Assembly (NCBI GenBank): GCA_964510205.1
Contig: CAZEBW010000075.1
Location: forward strand, 1-17,314
Origin: CAZEBW01 sp964510205
GTDB lineage: Bacteria; Chloroflexota; Anaerolineae; VGOG01
DNA length: 17,314 nt
Direction of reading: 5' to 3'
Part shown: piece by piece, positions 6,810 to 14,078 of the stretch
How positions within the stretch are numbered: the stretch's first letter is position 1
Layout: every line of letters starts with the position of its first letter
Translations under genes and position numbers: made by a program
Notes under the pieces: generated by a model
The model's database searches: none
Seen by the model: the letters and a program-made list of their open reading frames with translations, nothing else
What the model was told of the DNA's origin: nothing

Positions 6810-7457
6810 TTGAGTCTATTTGTCACCTTCGAGGGACCAGAGGGCAGTGGCAAAACGACACAGATGGAGCTTCTGAGCCATTATCTGGGGGAGAAAGGCT
6901 ACTCTGTGCTGGCCACCCGCGAACCAGGGGGGACGAGCATCGGCAACCAAATCCGAGCCATCCTGCTGGGTCCTCAAAACATCGAGATGCTGCCCGCCAG
7001 CGAGGCCCTGCTCTTCTCGGCGGCGCGAGCGCAAATCGTTGACCAGGTCATCCGCCCCCACCTGGCCCAGGGCGGCGTCGTCCTCTGCGACCGCTATGCC
7101 GATTCGACCCTGGCCTACCAGGGCTACGGGCACGGCCTGGATTTGGAGGTGCTGCAAGCCATCACCGTCCTGGCCACCGGGGGGTTGAAGCCGGATTTGA
7201 CCGTCTATTTGGACATTGAGGTTGAAGAAGGGCTGCGGCGCAAGCTGGCAGCGCACGAAGCGAGCCGCGCAGAGTGGAATCGCTTGGACCGACAGGATGC
7301 GGCCTTCCACCGCCGGGTGCGAGAGGGCTACCTGCAGATGGTGGCCGGGGAGCCAGACCGCTGGTTGGTGATTGACGCCGGCCAACCTGTGGAAGCTATC
7401 CAGGCCTCAATCAGGGTTGGGGTGGAAGCGAAGTTGGAGGCCCAATGTAGTTGCTAA
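6810..7457 (+). CDS. tmk: Thymidylate kinase
   Basis: This enzyme phosphorylates dTMP to dTDP with ATP in the cytoplasm. The 215-residue protein has the P-loop FEGPEGSGKTT (residues 7-17), TREPGGTSIG (36-45), the DRYADSTLAYQGYG substrate segment (near 97-110) and an Arg-rich LID region (about 149-180), all in the expected order. The start is TTG with GAGG 8 bases upstream; the nearby ATG at 6796 is out of frame and stops at once. The neighbour darA follows after 19 bases; the tmk-darA pair is also seen in Bacillus. In Bacillus a holB gene follows in the same cluster, and it is absent here. Confidence 0.95.
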   Translation: MSLFVTFEGPEGSGKTTQMELLSHYLGEKGYSVLATREPGGTSIGNQIRAILLGPQNIEMLPASEALLFSAARAQIVDQVIRPHLAQGGVVLCDRYADSTLAYQGYGHGLDLEVLQAITVLATGGLKPDLTVYLDIEVEEGLRRKLAAHEASRAEWNRLDRQDAAFHRRVREGYLQMVAGEPDRWLVIDAGQPVEAIQASIRVGVEAKLEAQCSC

Positions 7458-7476
7458 GCGGGGGGTGATTGACGAG

Positions 7477-7806
7477 ATGAAACTGATCATCAGCATTGTC
7501 AACCGTGACGACGCCAGGGGATTGGTCGAGGCGCTGCTGAGGGAGGGGCACCGAGCTACAATGGTCAGCACGACCGGAGGCTTCTTGCGGGCGGGAAATA
7601 CGACCATCTATGTGGGCACCGAGGACGAGAAGGTAGACAGCGTATTGGAGTTGATCAAGGAGAACTGCCACACCAGAACCGAGTTCGTGAACCCCTTACC
7701 GCCCATGATGGAGGCAGGGGAGTTGTACATACCCACCCCTGTGGACGTGCAGGTGGGCGGAGCCACTGTCTTCGTCGTTGACGTGGAGCGCTACGAGAAG
7801 CTCTAG
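7477..7806 (+). CDS. darA: Cyclic-di-AMP receptor, DarA/YaaQ (PII-like)
   Basis: This is a 109-residue PII-like trimeric protein of the family that binds cyclic-di-AMP; the downstream partner in any species remains unclear. Length and motifs agree closely with Bacillus DarA: the first strand MKLIISIV, then ATMVSTTGGFLRAGNTTIYVG, LIKENC, and the C-terminal VDVQVGGATVFVVDVERYEKL. The TTGGFL..GNTT loop is the region that contacts the nucleotide in known structures. The ATG follows GGGGGTGA at 7461-7468. Its place right after tmk agrees with the Firmicutes arrangement and suggests co-expression. The stop lies only 3 bases from the stop of the convergent FmdB-like gene, with no separating terminator visible. 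Confidence 0.93.
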   Translation: MKLIISIVNRDDARGLVEALLREGHRATMVSTTGGFLRAGNTTIYVGTEDEKVDSVLELIKENCHTRTEFVNPLPPMMEAGELYIPTPVDVQVGGATVFVVDVERYEKL

Positions 7807-7809
7807 CGG

Positions 7810-8199
7810 CTAGAACTCGTTCCCAGCGCCCAGTGTATCTCCCAGGTCGGGCATGGCCTCCTCAATATCCTCTGGGCTCTGACCGGACTCCAGCCGGTCT
7901 ATGACCTCGTCAAACTCCGGCCCCAAGTCCTCGCCCATCTCCTGGCTCATCTTCCGCATCCAGCGGCCCATGGATTTTGGATCGCTCTCGTCCAGGCCAG
8001 CTAGGCTGCTGGGATCGGCCAGATCCTCCAGACGGCTCTCCTCGGACCTGGCCACAGCGACGCGAGAGACCAGACGAGTCAAGTCCTCTCCGCCGCAGAA
8101 GGAACAGTGGGGCGCAGTCTCCTCAACCTCCGAGAAGCTCCGCCAGAAGAAGCTCACCCGCCGCCCACAATCGTTGCAGCGATACTCGTAAATTGGCAA
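7810..8199 (-). CDS. FmdB/CxxC_CxxC-type zinc-ribbon regulatory protein
   Basis: This is a small protein of the FmdB family of putative regulators, whose molecular role is unknown. The N-terminal zinc ribbon starts PIYEYRC and has two CxxC knuckles (CNDC and CSFC). After it the protein is acidic and helical, ending in an Asp/Glu-rich tail. I chose the TTG at 8197-8199, giving MPIYEYRC and 129 residues. The AGGAGG at 8208-8213 sits 7 bases from that TTG but only 1 base from the ATG at 8205. The TTG also gives the canonical family N-terminus. The frame is open to 8271, but the extra codons lie in a repeat element. A promoter is at 8292-8320, so the leader of about 86 bases carries that element. 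Confidence 0.88.
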   Translation of the reverse strand: MPIYEYRCNDCGRRVSFFWRSFSEVEETAPHCSFCGGEDLTRLVSRVAVARSEESRLEDLADPSSLAGLDESDPKSMGRWMRKMSQEMGEDLGPEFDEVIDRLESGQSPEDIEEAMPDLGDTLGAGNEF

Positions 8200-8215
8200 A
8201 ATCATCCCTCCTATC

Positions 8216-8287
8216 AAGGTAACGAGTAACGGGCAACAAGTAACGAGGGATTGATCCTCATCACTCGTCACTCATTGACTTATCACC
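8216..8287. repeat. AACGAGTAACG word element, copy 1 (in fmdB leader)
   Basis: The element is made of words GTAACGAGTAACGGGCAAC, then AACGAGGGATTGATCCTCA (8242-8260), then CACTCGTCACTCATTGA. The central GAGGGATTGATCCTC forms a short stem and the flanking GAGTAAC and GTCACTC words face each other, so the whole is an imperfect palindrome. The 19-base core recurs exactly, inverted, inside priA at 11405-11423. A divergent copy is at 8493-8553. Confidence 0.85.
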
Positions 8288-8291
8288 TGTA

Positions 8292-8320
8292 ATTATAGCT
8301 CAAATCGTTCCTGGAATCAA
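8292..8320 (-). promoter_or_regulatory. Sigma70-type promoter for the FmdB-like gene
   Basis: On the minus strand TTGATT (8315-8320), a 17-base spacer (8298-8314) and a perfect TATAAT (8292-8297). Predicted transcription start is near 8285. Confidence 0.8.
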
Positions 8321-8353
8321 GTCAAACTGAGAGTAAAAGAGCTTGGGGCAAGT

Positions 8354-8447
8354 GTCATTGCGAGCGGAAGGCAACCGCAGGTTGCACGCAATCTCCTCCC
8401 GCGCATTTGGGGATTGCTTCGTCGCAAAAAGCGCTCCTCGCAATGAC
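8354..8447. repeat. CATTGCGAG-type inverted-repeat element, copy B
   Basis: The ends GTCATTGCGAGC and GCTCCTCGCAATGAC are inverted, as in copy A at 2747-2845. The right inner arm GGGATTGCTTCGTCGC is shared with copy A almost exactly, while the middle differs. The open frames across it encode only repeat-derived peptides. The rest of the 8200-8558 spacer is covered by the word elements and the fmdB promoter; I see no good rightward promoter for gmk. Confidence 0.85.
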
Positions 8448-8492
8448 GGACTAGGCCGGCCCTCGGTCTTGCCCCCAAATTGAAATACACCT

Positions 8493-8553
8493 GAGAGTAA
8501 CGGGGCATTGGCCCTCATTACCTCATTCCTCGTTACTCGTTGACTCATCACCC
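8493..8553. repeat. AACGAGTAACG word element, copy 2 (before gmk)
   Basis: A GAGAGTAACGGGGCATTGG stretch aligns with AGTAACGAGGGATTGATCC of copy 1, and TCGTTACTCGTTGACTCATCA aligns with its right arm. Copy 3 in priA also has GAGAGTAACGGG at the same end. The element ends about six bases before the gmk ATG, so it would form the immediate leader of gmk. Confidence 0.75.
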
Positions 8554-8558
8554 TGATC

Positions 8559-9203
8559 ATGCCAAACTCATCGGAACCCAATCCTTATCACATCGAATCT
8601 AACCCCCTATTGGTCGTCATCTCCGGCCCTTCTGGGGTGGGCAAGGACGCTGCTGTGAAGCGCATGGAGGAAATGGGCTATCCCTTCCACTTCGTAGTCA
8701 CGACCACCTCTCGCCCCCGCAGGCCCAACGAGGTGGAGGGCGTGGATTATCATTTCGTCTCTGAGCAGGAGTTCGTCGAGAGGCTGCGGCAGGACGAGTT
8801 CCTGGAGCACGCCATCGTCTACGGCCAGCACAAGGGCATTCCCAAGCAGCAGGTGCGAGAAGCCCTGGCCAGCGGCAAGGACGTTATCATGCGCATTGAC
8901 GTGCAGGGCGCGGCCACTATTCGCCAGCTCGTGCCCGAAGCCGTCTTCATCTTCCTTACCGCTCCCTCAGAAGAGGAGCTGATCCGCCGCCTGAAGAAGC
9001 GCAAAACCGAGACCCCGCAGGGCTTGAAGCGGCGCATTGCCACGGCTCGGGAGGAGATGAAACGCTTGGAAGAGTTCGACTACGTGGTAGTCAACCGAGA
9101 TTGTCACCTCGATGAGGCGGTGGAGACCATTGCCGCCATCATCACCGCCGAAAAGTGTAAGGTGAAACAGCGGAAGATCGAATTGCAAGGAGGCGTTCGA
9201 TGA
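8559..9203 (+). CDS. gmk: Guanylate kinase
   Basis: This enzyme phosphorylates GMP to GDP with ATP. The 214-residue protein has the P-loop SGPSGVGKD (22-30), the TTTSRPRRPNEVEGVDYHFV segment that binds GMP (about 49-68), YGQHKGIP and the DVQGAATIRQ helix, then an Arg-rich LID. The residue after the P-loop Lys is Asp followed by Ala, where Bacillus has Gly-Thr; this appears to be a lineage variant. The ATG at 8559 has no visible ribosome binding site and lies just after a repeat element; the first 15 residues precede the conserved core. No better start is apparent, and a start nearer the core (TTG at about 8611) has no ribosome binding site either. The stop overlaps the amrB start as ATGA. Confidence 0.94.
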   Translation: MPNSSEPNPYHIESNPLLVVISGPSGVGKDAAVKRMEEMGYPFHFVVTTTSRPRRPNEVEGVDYHFVSEQEFVERLRQDEFLEHAIVYGQHKGIPKQQVREALASGKDVIMRIDVQGAATIRQLVPEAVFIFLTAPSEEELIRRLKKRKTETPQGLKRRIATAREEMKRLEEFDYVVVNRDCHLDEAVETIAAIITAEKCKVKQRKIELQGGVR

Positions 9204-10054
9204 GAGAAGTAGAAGCAGGCAGCGTCCGCCAATCCGTGATCGCCGGCAAGTGGTACCCCGGCCAGCCCGATGCACTGCGTCGGACGCTGGCGGGCTATCT
9301 GGCCGACGCCGAAAAGGTGGAACTGGAGGGAGAGTTGAAAGCCCTCATCAGCCCCCACGCCGGCTACGCCTATTCCGGGCCCACAGCGGCCTACGCTTAT
9401 AAGCAGCTCGAGAACGGTCCCGCTTTCGATACCGTGGCTGTCCTCTCACCTATCCACCAGGCGCACCTGGGCCGCTTCGCCGTCACCAGGGCGAGCTACT
9501 ACCAGACCCCGCTGGGCCGGGTGGAAGTTGACGCCGAGTTGGTGGACGCCCTGGACAAAGAGGTCTCGCTGAACCGCGTGGGATTCGACGGCGAGCACTC
9601 GCTGGAAATCCAACTCCCTTTCCTCCAACATACCTTGGGCGCGTTCGCTCTGCTGCCGGTGATGCTGGGCGAGTCGCTGACCAGCGTCCGGGGGCTGGAG
9701 GCCAGCCGCGAGTTGAGCGCGGCTCTGGCTAAACTGCTGCGCGACAGGGCGGCTCTTATCGTGGCCAGCACCGATCTGTCCCATCTCTACGACTACGACC
9801 AAGTCGTCCGGCACGACAACATCATGATGGAGCTGGTCGAGCGATTCGACGTCGAGGAGCTGGCCCGCGCCCTCATCGAAGGCCGCTGCCACGCCTGCGG
9901 TGGAGCTCCCGTCGTGACCACGATGCTGGCGGCACAAGCCCTGGGCGCAAAGCGGGCCAAAGTGCTCCACTACACCAACTCCGGCGACGTGACCGGCAAG
10001 CGCCGGCCCGGCAGCTACACCGTCGGCTACATGGCCGCCGCCATTTACTCCTAA
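9200..10054 (+). CDS. amrB: AmmeMemoRadiSam system protein B (Memo-like)
   Basis: This is a 284-residue Memo-family protein, structurally related to class III extradiol dioxygenases and LigB. Its role in the AmmeMemoRadiSam system is still poorly defined. Recognisable family segments are VIAGKWYPG (13-21), SPHAGYAYSGPTAA (51-64, His53), LSPIH (82-86), EHSLEIQLPFLQ (132-143), ASTDLSHL (189-196, His195), and the C-terminal HYTNSGDV. The His residues match the metal-site positions of the family. It starts by a 4-base ATGA overlap with gmk, with AAGGAGG 6 bases upstream, so the two are translated together. Its usual partners (the radical SAM and AMMECR1 proteins) are not in this window. priA starts 4 bases after its stop. 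Confidence 0.92.
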   Translation: MREVEAGSVRQSVIAGKWYPGQPDALRRTLAGYLADAEKVELEGELKALISPHAGYAYSGPTAAYAYKQLENGPAFDTVAVLSPIHQAHLGRFAVTRASYYQTPLGRVEVDAELVDALDKEVSLNRVGFDGEHSLEIQLPFLQHTLGAFALLPVMLGESLTSVRGLEASRELSAALAKLLRDRAALIVASTDLSHLYDYDQVVRHDNIMMELVERFDVEELARALIEGRCHACGGAPVVTTMLAAQALGAKRAKVLHYTNSGDVTGKRRPGSYTVGYMAAAIYS

Positions 10055-10058
10055 TGCC

Positions 10059-13000
10059 ATGACTTATGCTGAGGTAGTCGTCAGTACCCCCATCCGCAGA
10101 CGGGCGTTCTCAGGCCCGGCAGAAGGGCCTGAGAACAAATATGGTCCCCTGAGCCTCGCCTTTCACTATTCTATCCCGCCCGCTCTGCAAGAGAAGGTGG
10201 CCGTCGGGCAACTGGTGCAGGTGCCCTTCGGACCCCGCCGCCTGCAGGGCATCGTGGTGGGCCTGACCGACCGCGCCGCTGTGCCCGAGACGCGGGACAT
10301 CGAGGAGGTTTTCGACTCCGAGCCGGTCGTCTCGCCGCTACAGATCGAATTGGCTCGCTGGATCAGCGGCTACTACCTCGCTCCCCTCATCCACTGCCTG
10401 CGCCTGATGCTGCCTCCGGGCCTGGAGCGGCGCGGCGAGCTTACCGTGGAGCTGAGCGAAGCGGCGAGTCGGCAAGTCAGCGAAGAGCTGACGCCAGAGC
10501 AGCGCCAGGTGATCGAGTTCCTGCGCCAAGAGGGAAGGCAGCGAGTTGAGGACCTCGAGGTGGAGGATGCCCGCTCGGTTGTGGATGAACTGGCTCGCCG
10601 GGACGTCCTCACCAAGCGCTGGAAGCTGGCCAAGCCCCGCGCGCGACCCAAGAAGGTGCGCTTCGTCCGCCTCGCCGCCGGCGAAGAGAAAATCGCCCAG
10701 GCCATTCCTCAGCTGGGCCACTCGTCCAAGCAGGCCGACGTACTGGAGCTCCTGTCCCGCAGCGAGGATCCTCTGCCGGCTCTGGCCGATGTCTGCGACA
10801 AGGTCGGCTGCACCGACTCCCCCATCCGCGCCCTGGTCGAGAAGGGCTTGGTGCAAATCACCGAGAAGCGCACCCTGGTCACGCCCCTGCTTTCGTCCAG
10901 AGCCATAGATGAGGCCATCGCCCAGGATCTGCGCCGCGCTCCCAAACAGGCGGAGGCTCTGGCTTTCCTGCGCGACCACCGCGAGCCGGTGGAGTTGTCG
11001 CAGTTCTATGATGAAGTGGATTGCTCCTATTCCGTGCTGCGGGCGCTGGAGCAAAAAGGCTACGTGCAGCGCTTCGACGAGGAGCCGATGGTCATCCTGC
11101 GCGTCCCGCCGGAGGAACTGGTGGACAAGATCGTCGAACTGCGCGGGGCTCAGAAGCAGGTCGCGGTGCTGAACTTTCTCCGAGAGGAGGAGGAGGCCGT
11201 TTGGATAAGCTGGGTCTATGCCGAGACGGACTGCAATTTGGACACGCTGAGGGACCTGGCCGCTCATGGGCTGGTCGCTTTGGAGGAAAAAGAGGTCTGG
11301 CGCGATCCGCTGGAGGGGCGGGAGTTCGTCCCCGACGTGCCGCCCAAGCTAACGCCCGACCAGGAGGCTGTGTGGGAGGCAATAAGGCAACGAGTAACGA
11401 GTGGTGAGGATCAATCCCTCGTTCCTCATCGCTCGTTACCCGTTACTCTCCTCCACGGGGTCACCGGCAGCGGCAAAACGGAGATCTACTTGCGCGCCCT
11501 GGATGTGGTCCTCAAGCAAGGCAAGCAAGGCATCGTCCTCGTGCCCGAGATCAGCCTCACGCCCCAGACCATCCGCCGCTTCGCCGCCCGCTTTCCTGGC
11601 CGCATCGCCATCATCCACAGCCAGCTCTCGCTGGGCGAGCGCTACGACACCTGGCGGCGCATCCGCGCCGGGAACGTGGATGTGGTCATCGGTCCGCGCT
11701 CGGCCCTCTTCGCCCCTCTACATCGCCTGGGCCTCATCGTCATGGACGAGGAACACGAGGGTTCTTATAAACAGGTGCAAACGCCGCGCTATCACGCCCG
11801 CAAGGTGGCGGTGAAGCTGGCCGAGCTGGCGGGAGCGTTGGTCATCCTGGGCAGCGCGACCCCCGACCTGGTCTCCTACCACCACGCCCAGCGGGGAGAG
11901 TACAGCTTGCTGCGCTTGCCGAAGCGCATCCTGGGCCATCGGCGGCGGATCGAAGAGCAAAGGGTGAGTTACAAGCTGCGGGACACGAGTTACAAGGTCC
12001 TGATCGACGAGGCATGTTATACCGAACTGCCGCCGGTGCGAATCGTTGACATGCGGGAGGAGCTGAAGGCCGGCAATCGCGGCATCTTCAGCCGCGCCCT
12101 TCAAGAAGCCTTGCGCGAAACTCTGGATAAGCGCCAACAAGCCATTCTCTTTCTGAATCGCCGTGGGGCAGCTACCTTTGTCATGTGTCGTGACTGCGGC
12201 CATGTGATCAGGTGCAGCCGCTGCGAGGTGCCCCTGACCTACCACCTCAGCCGCTATGACACCGGAGAGCCTCAACTGGTCTGTCACCACTGCAATCGGC
12301 GCCAGCCAGTGCCCCAAACCTGCCCCAACTGTGGGAGCAAGCGCATCAAATTTTTCGGCACAGGCACTCAGCGGGTAGAGGCCACCGTGAAGGAATTATT
12401 TCCTCAGGCCCGCACCCTGCGCTGGGATCGGGATACCACGGGCGGCAAATGGTCGCACGAGGAGTTCTTGCAGAGCTTCATCGAACACCAAAGCGACGTC
12501 CTCATCGGCACCCAGATGATCGCCAAGGGACTGGACTTGCCCCTGGTGACCCTGGTGGGCGTGATCGCTGCGGACACCGCCCTGCACCTGCCGGACTTCT
12601 GGTCCAGCGAGCGCACATTTCAGCTTCTGACCCAGGTGGCCGGCCGGGCGGGGCGCAGCATCCTGGGCGGCCAGGTCATCATCCAGACCTACACCCCCGA
12701 CCACTACGCCGTTCAGATGGCCAGCCGACACGACTACGAAGGCTTCTACGAGAAGGAACTGGCCTTCCGCCGGGAGCACGGTTATCCTCCTTTCACCAAG
12801 TTAGCCAAGCTAGTCTACGTTCATCGGAATCAGAAACGTTGTCAAGAGGAGGCCGAGAAACTGCACCGCATCCTCAGTAACAAAATAGACCGCCTGGGCC
12901 TGCCCGGCACGGATCTCATCGGCCCAGCGCCCTGCTTCTTTGCGCGCCTGCGGGGAAACTATCGCTGGCAGATTGTGGCGCGGACCTTCGATCCCCAGAC

Positions 13001-13067
13001 CCTGCTCCGAGACGTGATCTTCCCCCATGGCTGGCGGGTGGACATAGACCCTGTGAGCACGCTTTGA
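10059..13067 (+). CDS. priA: Primosomal replication restart helicase PriA, enlarged form
   Basis: PriA is a 3'-to-5' DNA helicase that reloads the replisome at stalled forks. Helicase motifs are intact: Walker A GVTGSGKTE (467-475), DEEH (563-566), GSATP (598-602), then a zinc-binding block beginning C710-x2-C713 and C719-x2-C722 and continuing with CHHC and CPNC. Motifs V and VI follow as GTQMIAKGLDLPLVTLVGVIAAD and QVAGRAGR. At 1002 residues it is about 200 longer than usual. The surplus is four tandem winged-helix-like repeats beginning near residues 146, 223, 295 and 365, plus three insert-like patches: near residue 20 (hairpin DNA), 443-464 (repeat element) and about 625-655. The reading frame is unbroken throughout. 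The ATG lies 4 bases after amrB with no clear ribosome binding site, so coupled translation is likely. Confidence 0.95.
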   Translation: MTYAEVVVSTPIRRRAFSGPAEGPENKYGPLSLAFHYSIPPALQEKVAVGQLVQVPFGPRRLQGIVVGLTDRAAVPETRDIEEVFDSEPVVSPLQIELARWISGYYLAPLIHCLRLMLPPGLERRGELTVELSEAASRQVSEELTPEQRQVIEFLRQEGRQRVEDLEVEDARSVVDELARRDVLTKRWKLAKPRARPKKVRFVRLAAGEEKIAQAIPQLGHSSKQADVLELLSRSEDPLPALADVCDKVGCTDSPIRALVEKGLVQITEKRTLVTPLLSSRAIDEAIAQDLRRAPKQAEALAFLRDHREPVELSQFYDEVDCSYSVLRALEQKGYVQRFDEEPMVILRVPPEELVDKIVELRGAQKQVAVLNFLREEEEAVWISWVYAETDCNLDTLRDLAAHGLVALEEKEVWRDPLEGREFVPDVPPKLTPDQEAVWEAIRQRVTSGEDQSLVPHRSLPVTLLHGVTGSGKTEIYLRALDVVLKQGKQGIVLVPEISLTPQTIRRFAARFPGRIAIIHSQLSLGERYDTWRRIRAGNVDVVIGPRSALFAPLHRLGLIVMDEEHEGSYKQVQTPRYHARKVAVKLAELAGALVILGSATPDLVSYHHAQRGEYSLLRLPKRILGHRRRIEEQRVSYKLRDTSYKVLIDEACYTELPPVRIVDMREELKAGNRGIFSRALQEALRETLDKRQQAILFLNRRGAATFVMCRDCGHVIRCSRCEVPLTYHLSRYDTGEPQLVCHHCNRRQPVPQTCPNCGSKRIKFFGTGTQRVEATVKELFPQARTLRWDRDTTGGKWSHEEFLQSFIEHQSDVLIGTQMIAKGLDLPLVTLVGVIAADTALHLPDFWSSERTFQLLTQVAGRAGRSILGGQVIIQTYTPDHYAVQMASRHDYEGFYEKELAFRREHGYPPFTKLAKLVYVHRNQKRCQEEAEKLHRILSNKIDRLGLPGTDLIGPAPCFFARLRGNYRWQIVARTFDPQTLLRDVIFPHGWRVDIDPVSTL
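10106..10136. repeat. Perfect hairpin inside the priA 5' coding region
   Basis: GTTCTCAGGCCC (10106-10117) and GGGCCTGAGAAC (10125-10136) are perfect reverse complements around a 7-base loop. It encodes residues around FSGPAEGPEN, which interrupt the region where PriA proteins usually read from the first strand straight into a TYxxP-like segment. It could be an inserted palindrome, and in the mRNA would form a strong hairpin about 50 bases after the start codon. Confidence 0.85.
11385..11450. repeat. AACGAGTAACG word element, copy 3, in frame inside priA
   Basis: In reverse orientation this segment has the same order of words as copies 1 and 2: GAGAGTAACGGG, AACGAGGGATTGATCCTCA (11405-11423), then CACTCGTTACTCGTTGCC. 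It encodes about 22 residues (TSGEDQSLVPHRSLPVT) between the LTPDQEAVW helix and the Walker A loop. The spurious upstream extension of fmdB reads TSDEDQSLV from copy 1, in the same frame of the element. Confidence 0.85.
11961..12000. repeat. Short direct repeat inside priA after motif III
   Basis: GAGTTACAAG occurs at 11966-11975 and again at 11987-11996, 21 bases apart and in frame, encoding a duplicated SYK. It lies within about 30 residues that separate the LLRLPKRI segment from the conserved LPPVRIVDMREE, where most PriA proteins have only a few residues. The words resemble those of the spacers, but no exact intergenic copy exists in this window. Confidence 0.5.
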
Positions 13068-13172
13068 TGAGCACCGAGACCGGGGATTTCGCTACACTTC
13101 GCAACATCATGGGAAGTCAGGGCCTCAGTTTCGCTCGGAGAAGGCCCAAGGGTCTGAGTGGGCACGCGATTT

Positions 13173-14015
13173 ATGAAGACGCCTTCACTGCTGAAACATA
13201 GAAAAGCTTACCCAACTATCCTGATGGCATTGGGCACCGCACTCCTGCTTGCAGGCACCGTAGGGCTGATCAAGGACCACCTCGACCTGCGCGCATCCCA
13301 CGCCTACCAGGGAGAGGAAAGAGGAAAGACGGCAGCAACAGCCCCGCCTTCGGCCACGCCCATGCCTCCAACTCCTATCCCGACTGTTGCGCCTTCTTCT
13401 ACGCTGATGGCTGTGGCCTCGCCAGCCCTCGGCGCCAACTCGCCGACGCCAACTGCCACGGCGTCACCGACCCTTCGACCTCTCGACAGAAGCGGGACGA
13501 CGCAGGCTCAGGGCAACGCTTCCACCCCGACGCCCACGGCCATGCCGACGCCCGCCAGCGCGCCGCCGGATCGCATCGTGATCCCCGCCATCGGCCTGGA
13601 TGCCCCGGTGGTGTCCGTGGGGTGGACGGTCACGGAGGAGGGCGCCGTCTGGGAGGCAGCCGATTATGCCGCCGGCTGGCACCTGGGCTCCGCCTACCCC
13701 GGTCAAGCCGGCAACACCGTCCTGTCGGGACACCACAACATCAAGGGCAAGGTTTTTCGCTATTTGATTGACCTCGAATCCGGCGACGAAGTGTTCCTCT
13801 ACGTGGGAGATACGGCCTATCGCTACTTGGTCACCGAGACGCACCTTTTTGAGGAAAAGGGCAAGCCCGAAGCCGTGCGCCGCGCCAATGCCCAGTGGAT
13901 CGCCCCCACCGGCGACGAGCGCGTCACTCTGGTCACCTGCTGGCCCTACACCTCCAACACCCACCGGCTGATCATCGTGGCAAAACCCTACTGGAAGCTG
14001 GAAACTGAAAGCTGA
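13173..14015 (+). CDS. Sortase family transpeptidase with long Thr/Pro linker
   Basis: Sortases cleave a sorting signal and join proteins to the cell surface or to each other. The 280-residue protein has a basic N-terminus and one membrane helix (about 14-33), then a Pro/Thr/Ala-rich linker (about 55-132, with PTPTATASPT and STPTPTAMPTP) that would span the wall, and a C-terminal sortase domain. The catalytic triad is visible as His187 (LSGHHN), Cys256 (TLVTCWPY) and Arg265 (THRLIIVAK). The class cannot be fixed from sequence alone; the short domain and TLVTC motif suggest a class D/E/F-like enzyme. A GTG at 13158 in the same frame is an alternative start. No sorting-signal substrate is seen in the window. 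The final codons and stop lie in a short-word repeat. Confidence 0.9.
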   Translation: MKTPSLLKHRKAYPTILMALGTALLLAGTVGLIKDHLDLRASHAYQGEERGKTAATAPPSATPMPPTPIPTVAPSSTLMAVASPALGANSPTPTATASPTLRPLDRSGTTQAQGNASTPTPTAMPTPASAPPDRIVIPAIGLDAPVVSVGWTVTEEGAVWEAADYAAGWHLGSAYPGQAGNTVLSGHHNIKGKVFRYLIDLESGDEVFLYVGDTAYRYLVTETHLFEEKGKPEAVRRANAQWIAPTGDERVTLVTCWPYTSNTHRLIIVAKPYWKLETES

Positions 14016-14062
14016 ACTTCTTCTAAGGTTTCCAGTATTCAGCTTCTAGCTTTCAGCATATA
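13988..14062. repeat. CTGGAAGCTGAA word array, inverted
   Basis: The left arm reads CTGGAAGCTGGAAACTGAAA then GCTGAA (13992-14017) and the right arm reads TTCCAGTATTCAGCTTCTAG then CTTTCAGC (14031-14058), an imperfect reverse complement. The left arm codes the last residues (WKLETES) and the stop of the sortase. It could act as a terminator-like hairpin, but no T tract follows. Confidence 0.75.
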
Positions 14063-14078
14063 ACAAAAGGAGAACTCG

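Noticed and set aside
8300..8581. Minus-strand open frames across the spacer before gmk
   Set aside because: The peptides come from the CATTGCGAG and word elements and have no ribosome binding site or family pattern.
11718..12317. Antisense open frame within priA
   Set aside because: It is a shadow frame of high-G+C coding DNA with no start signal and no recognisable domain.
13068..13172. Possible small gene or RNA between priA and the sortase
   Set aside because: I saw no convincing ribosome binding site, hairpin with T tract, or promoter boxes in these 105 bases.
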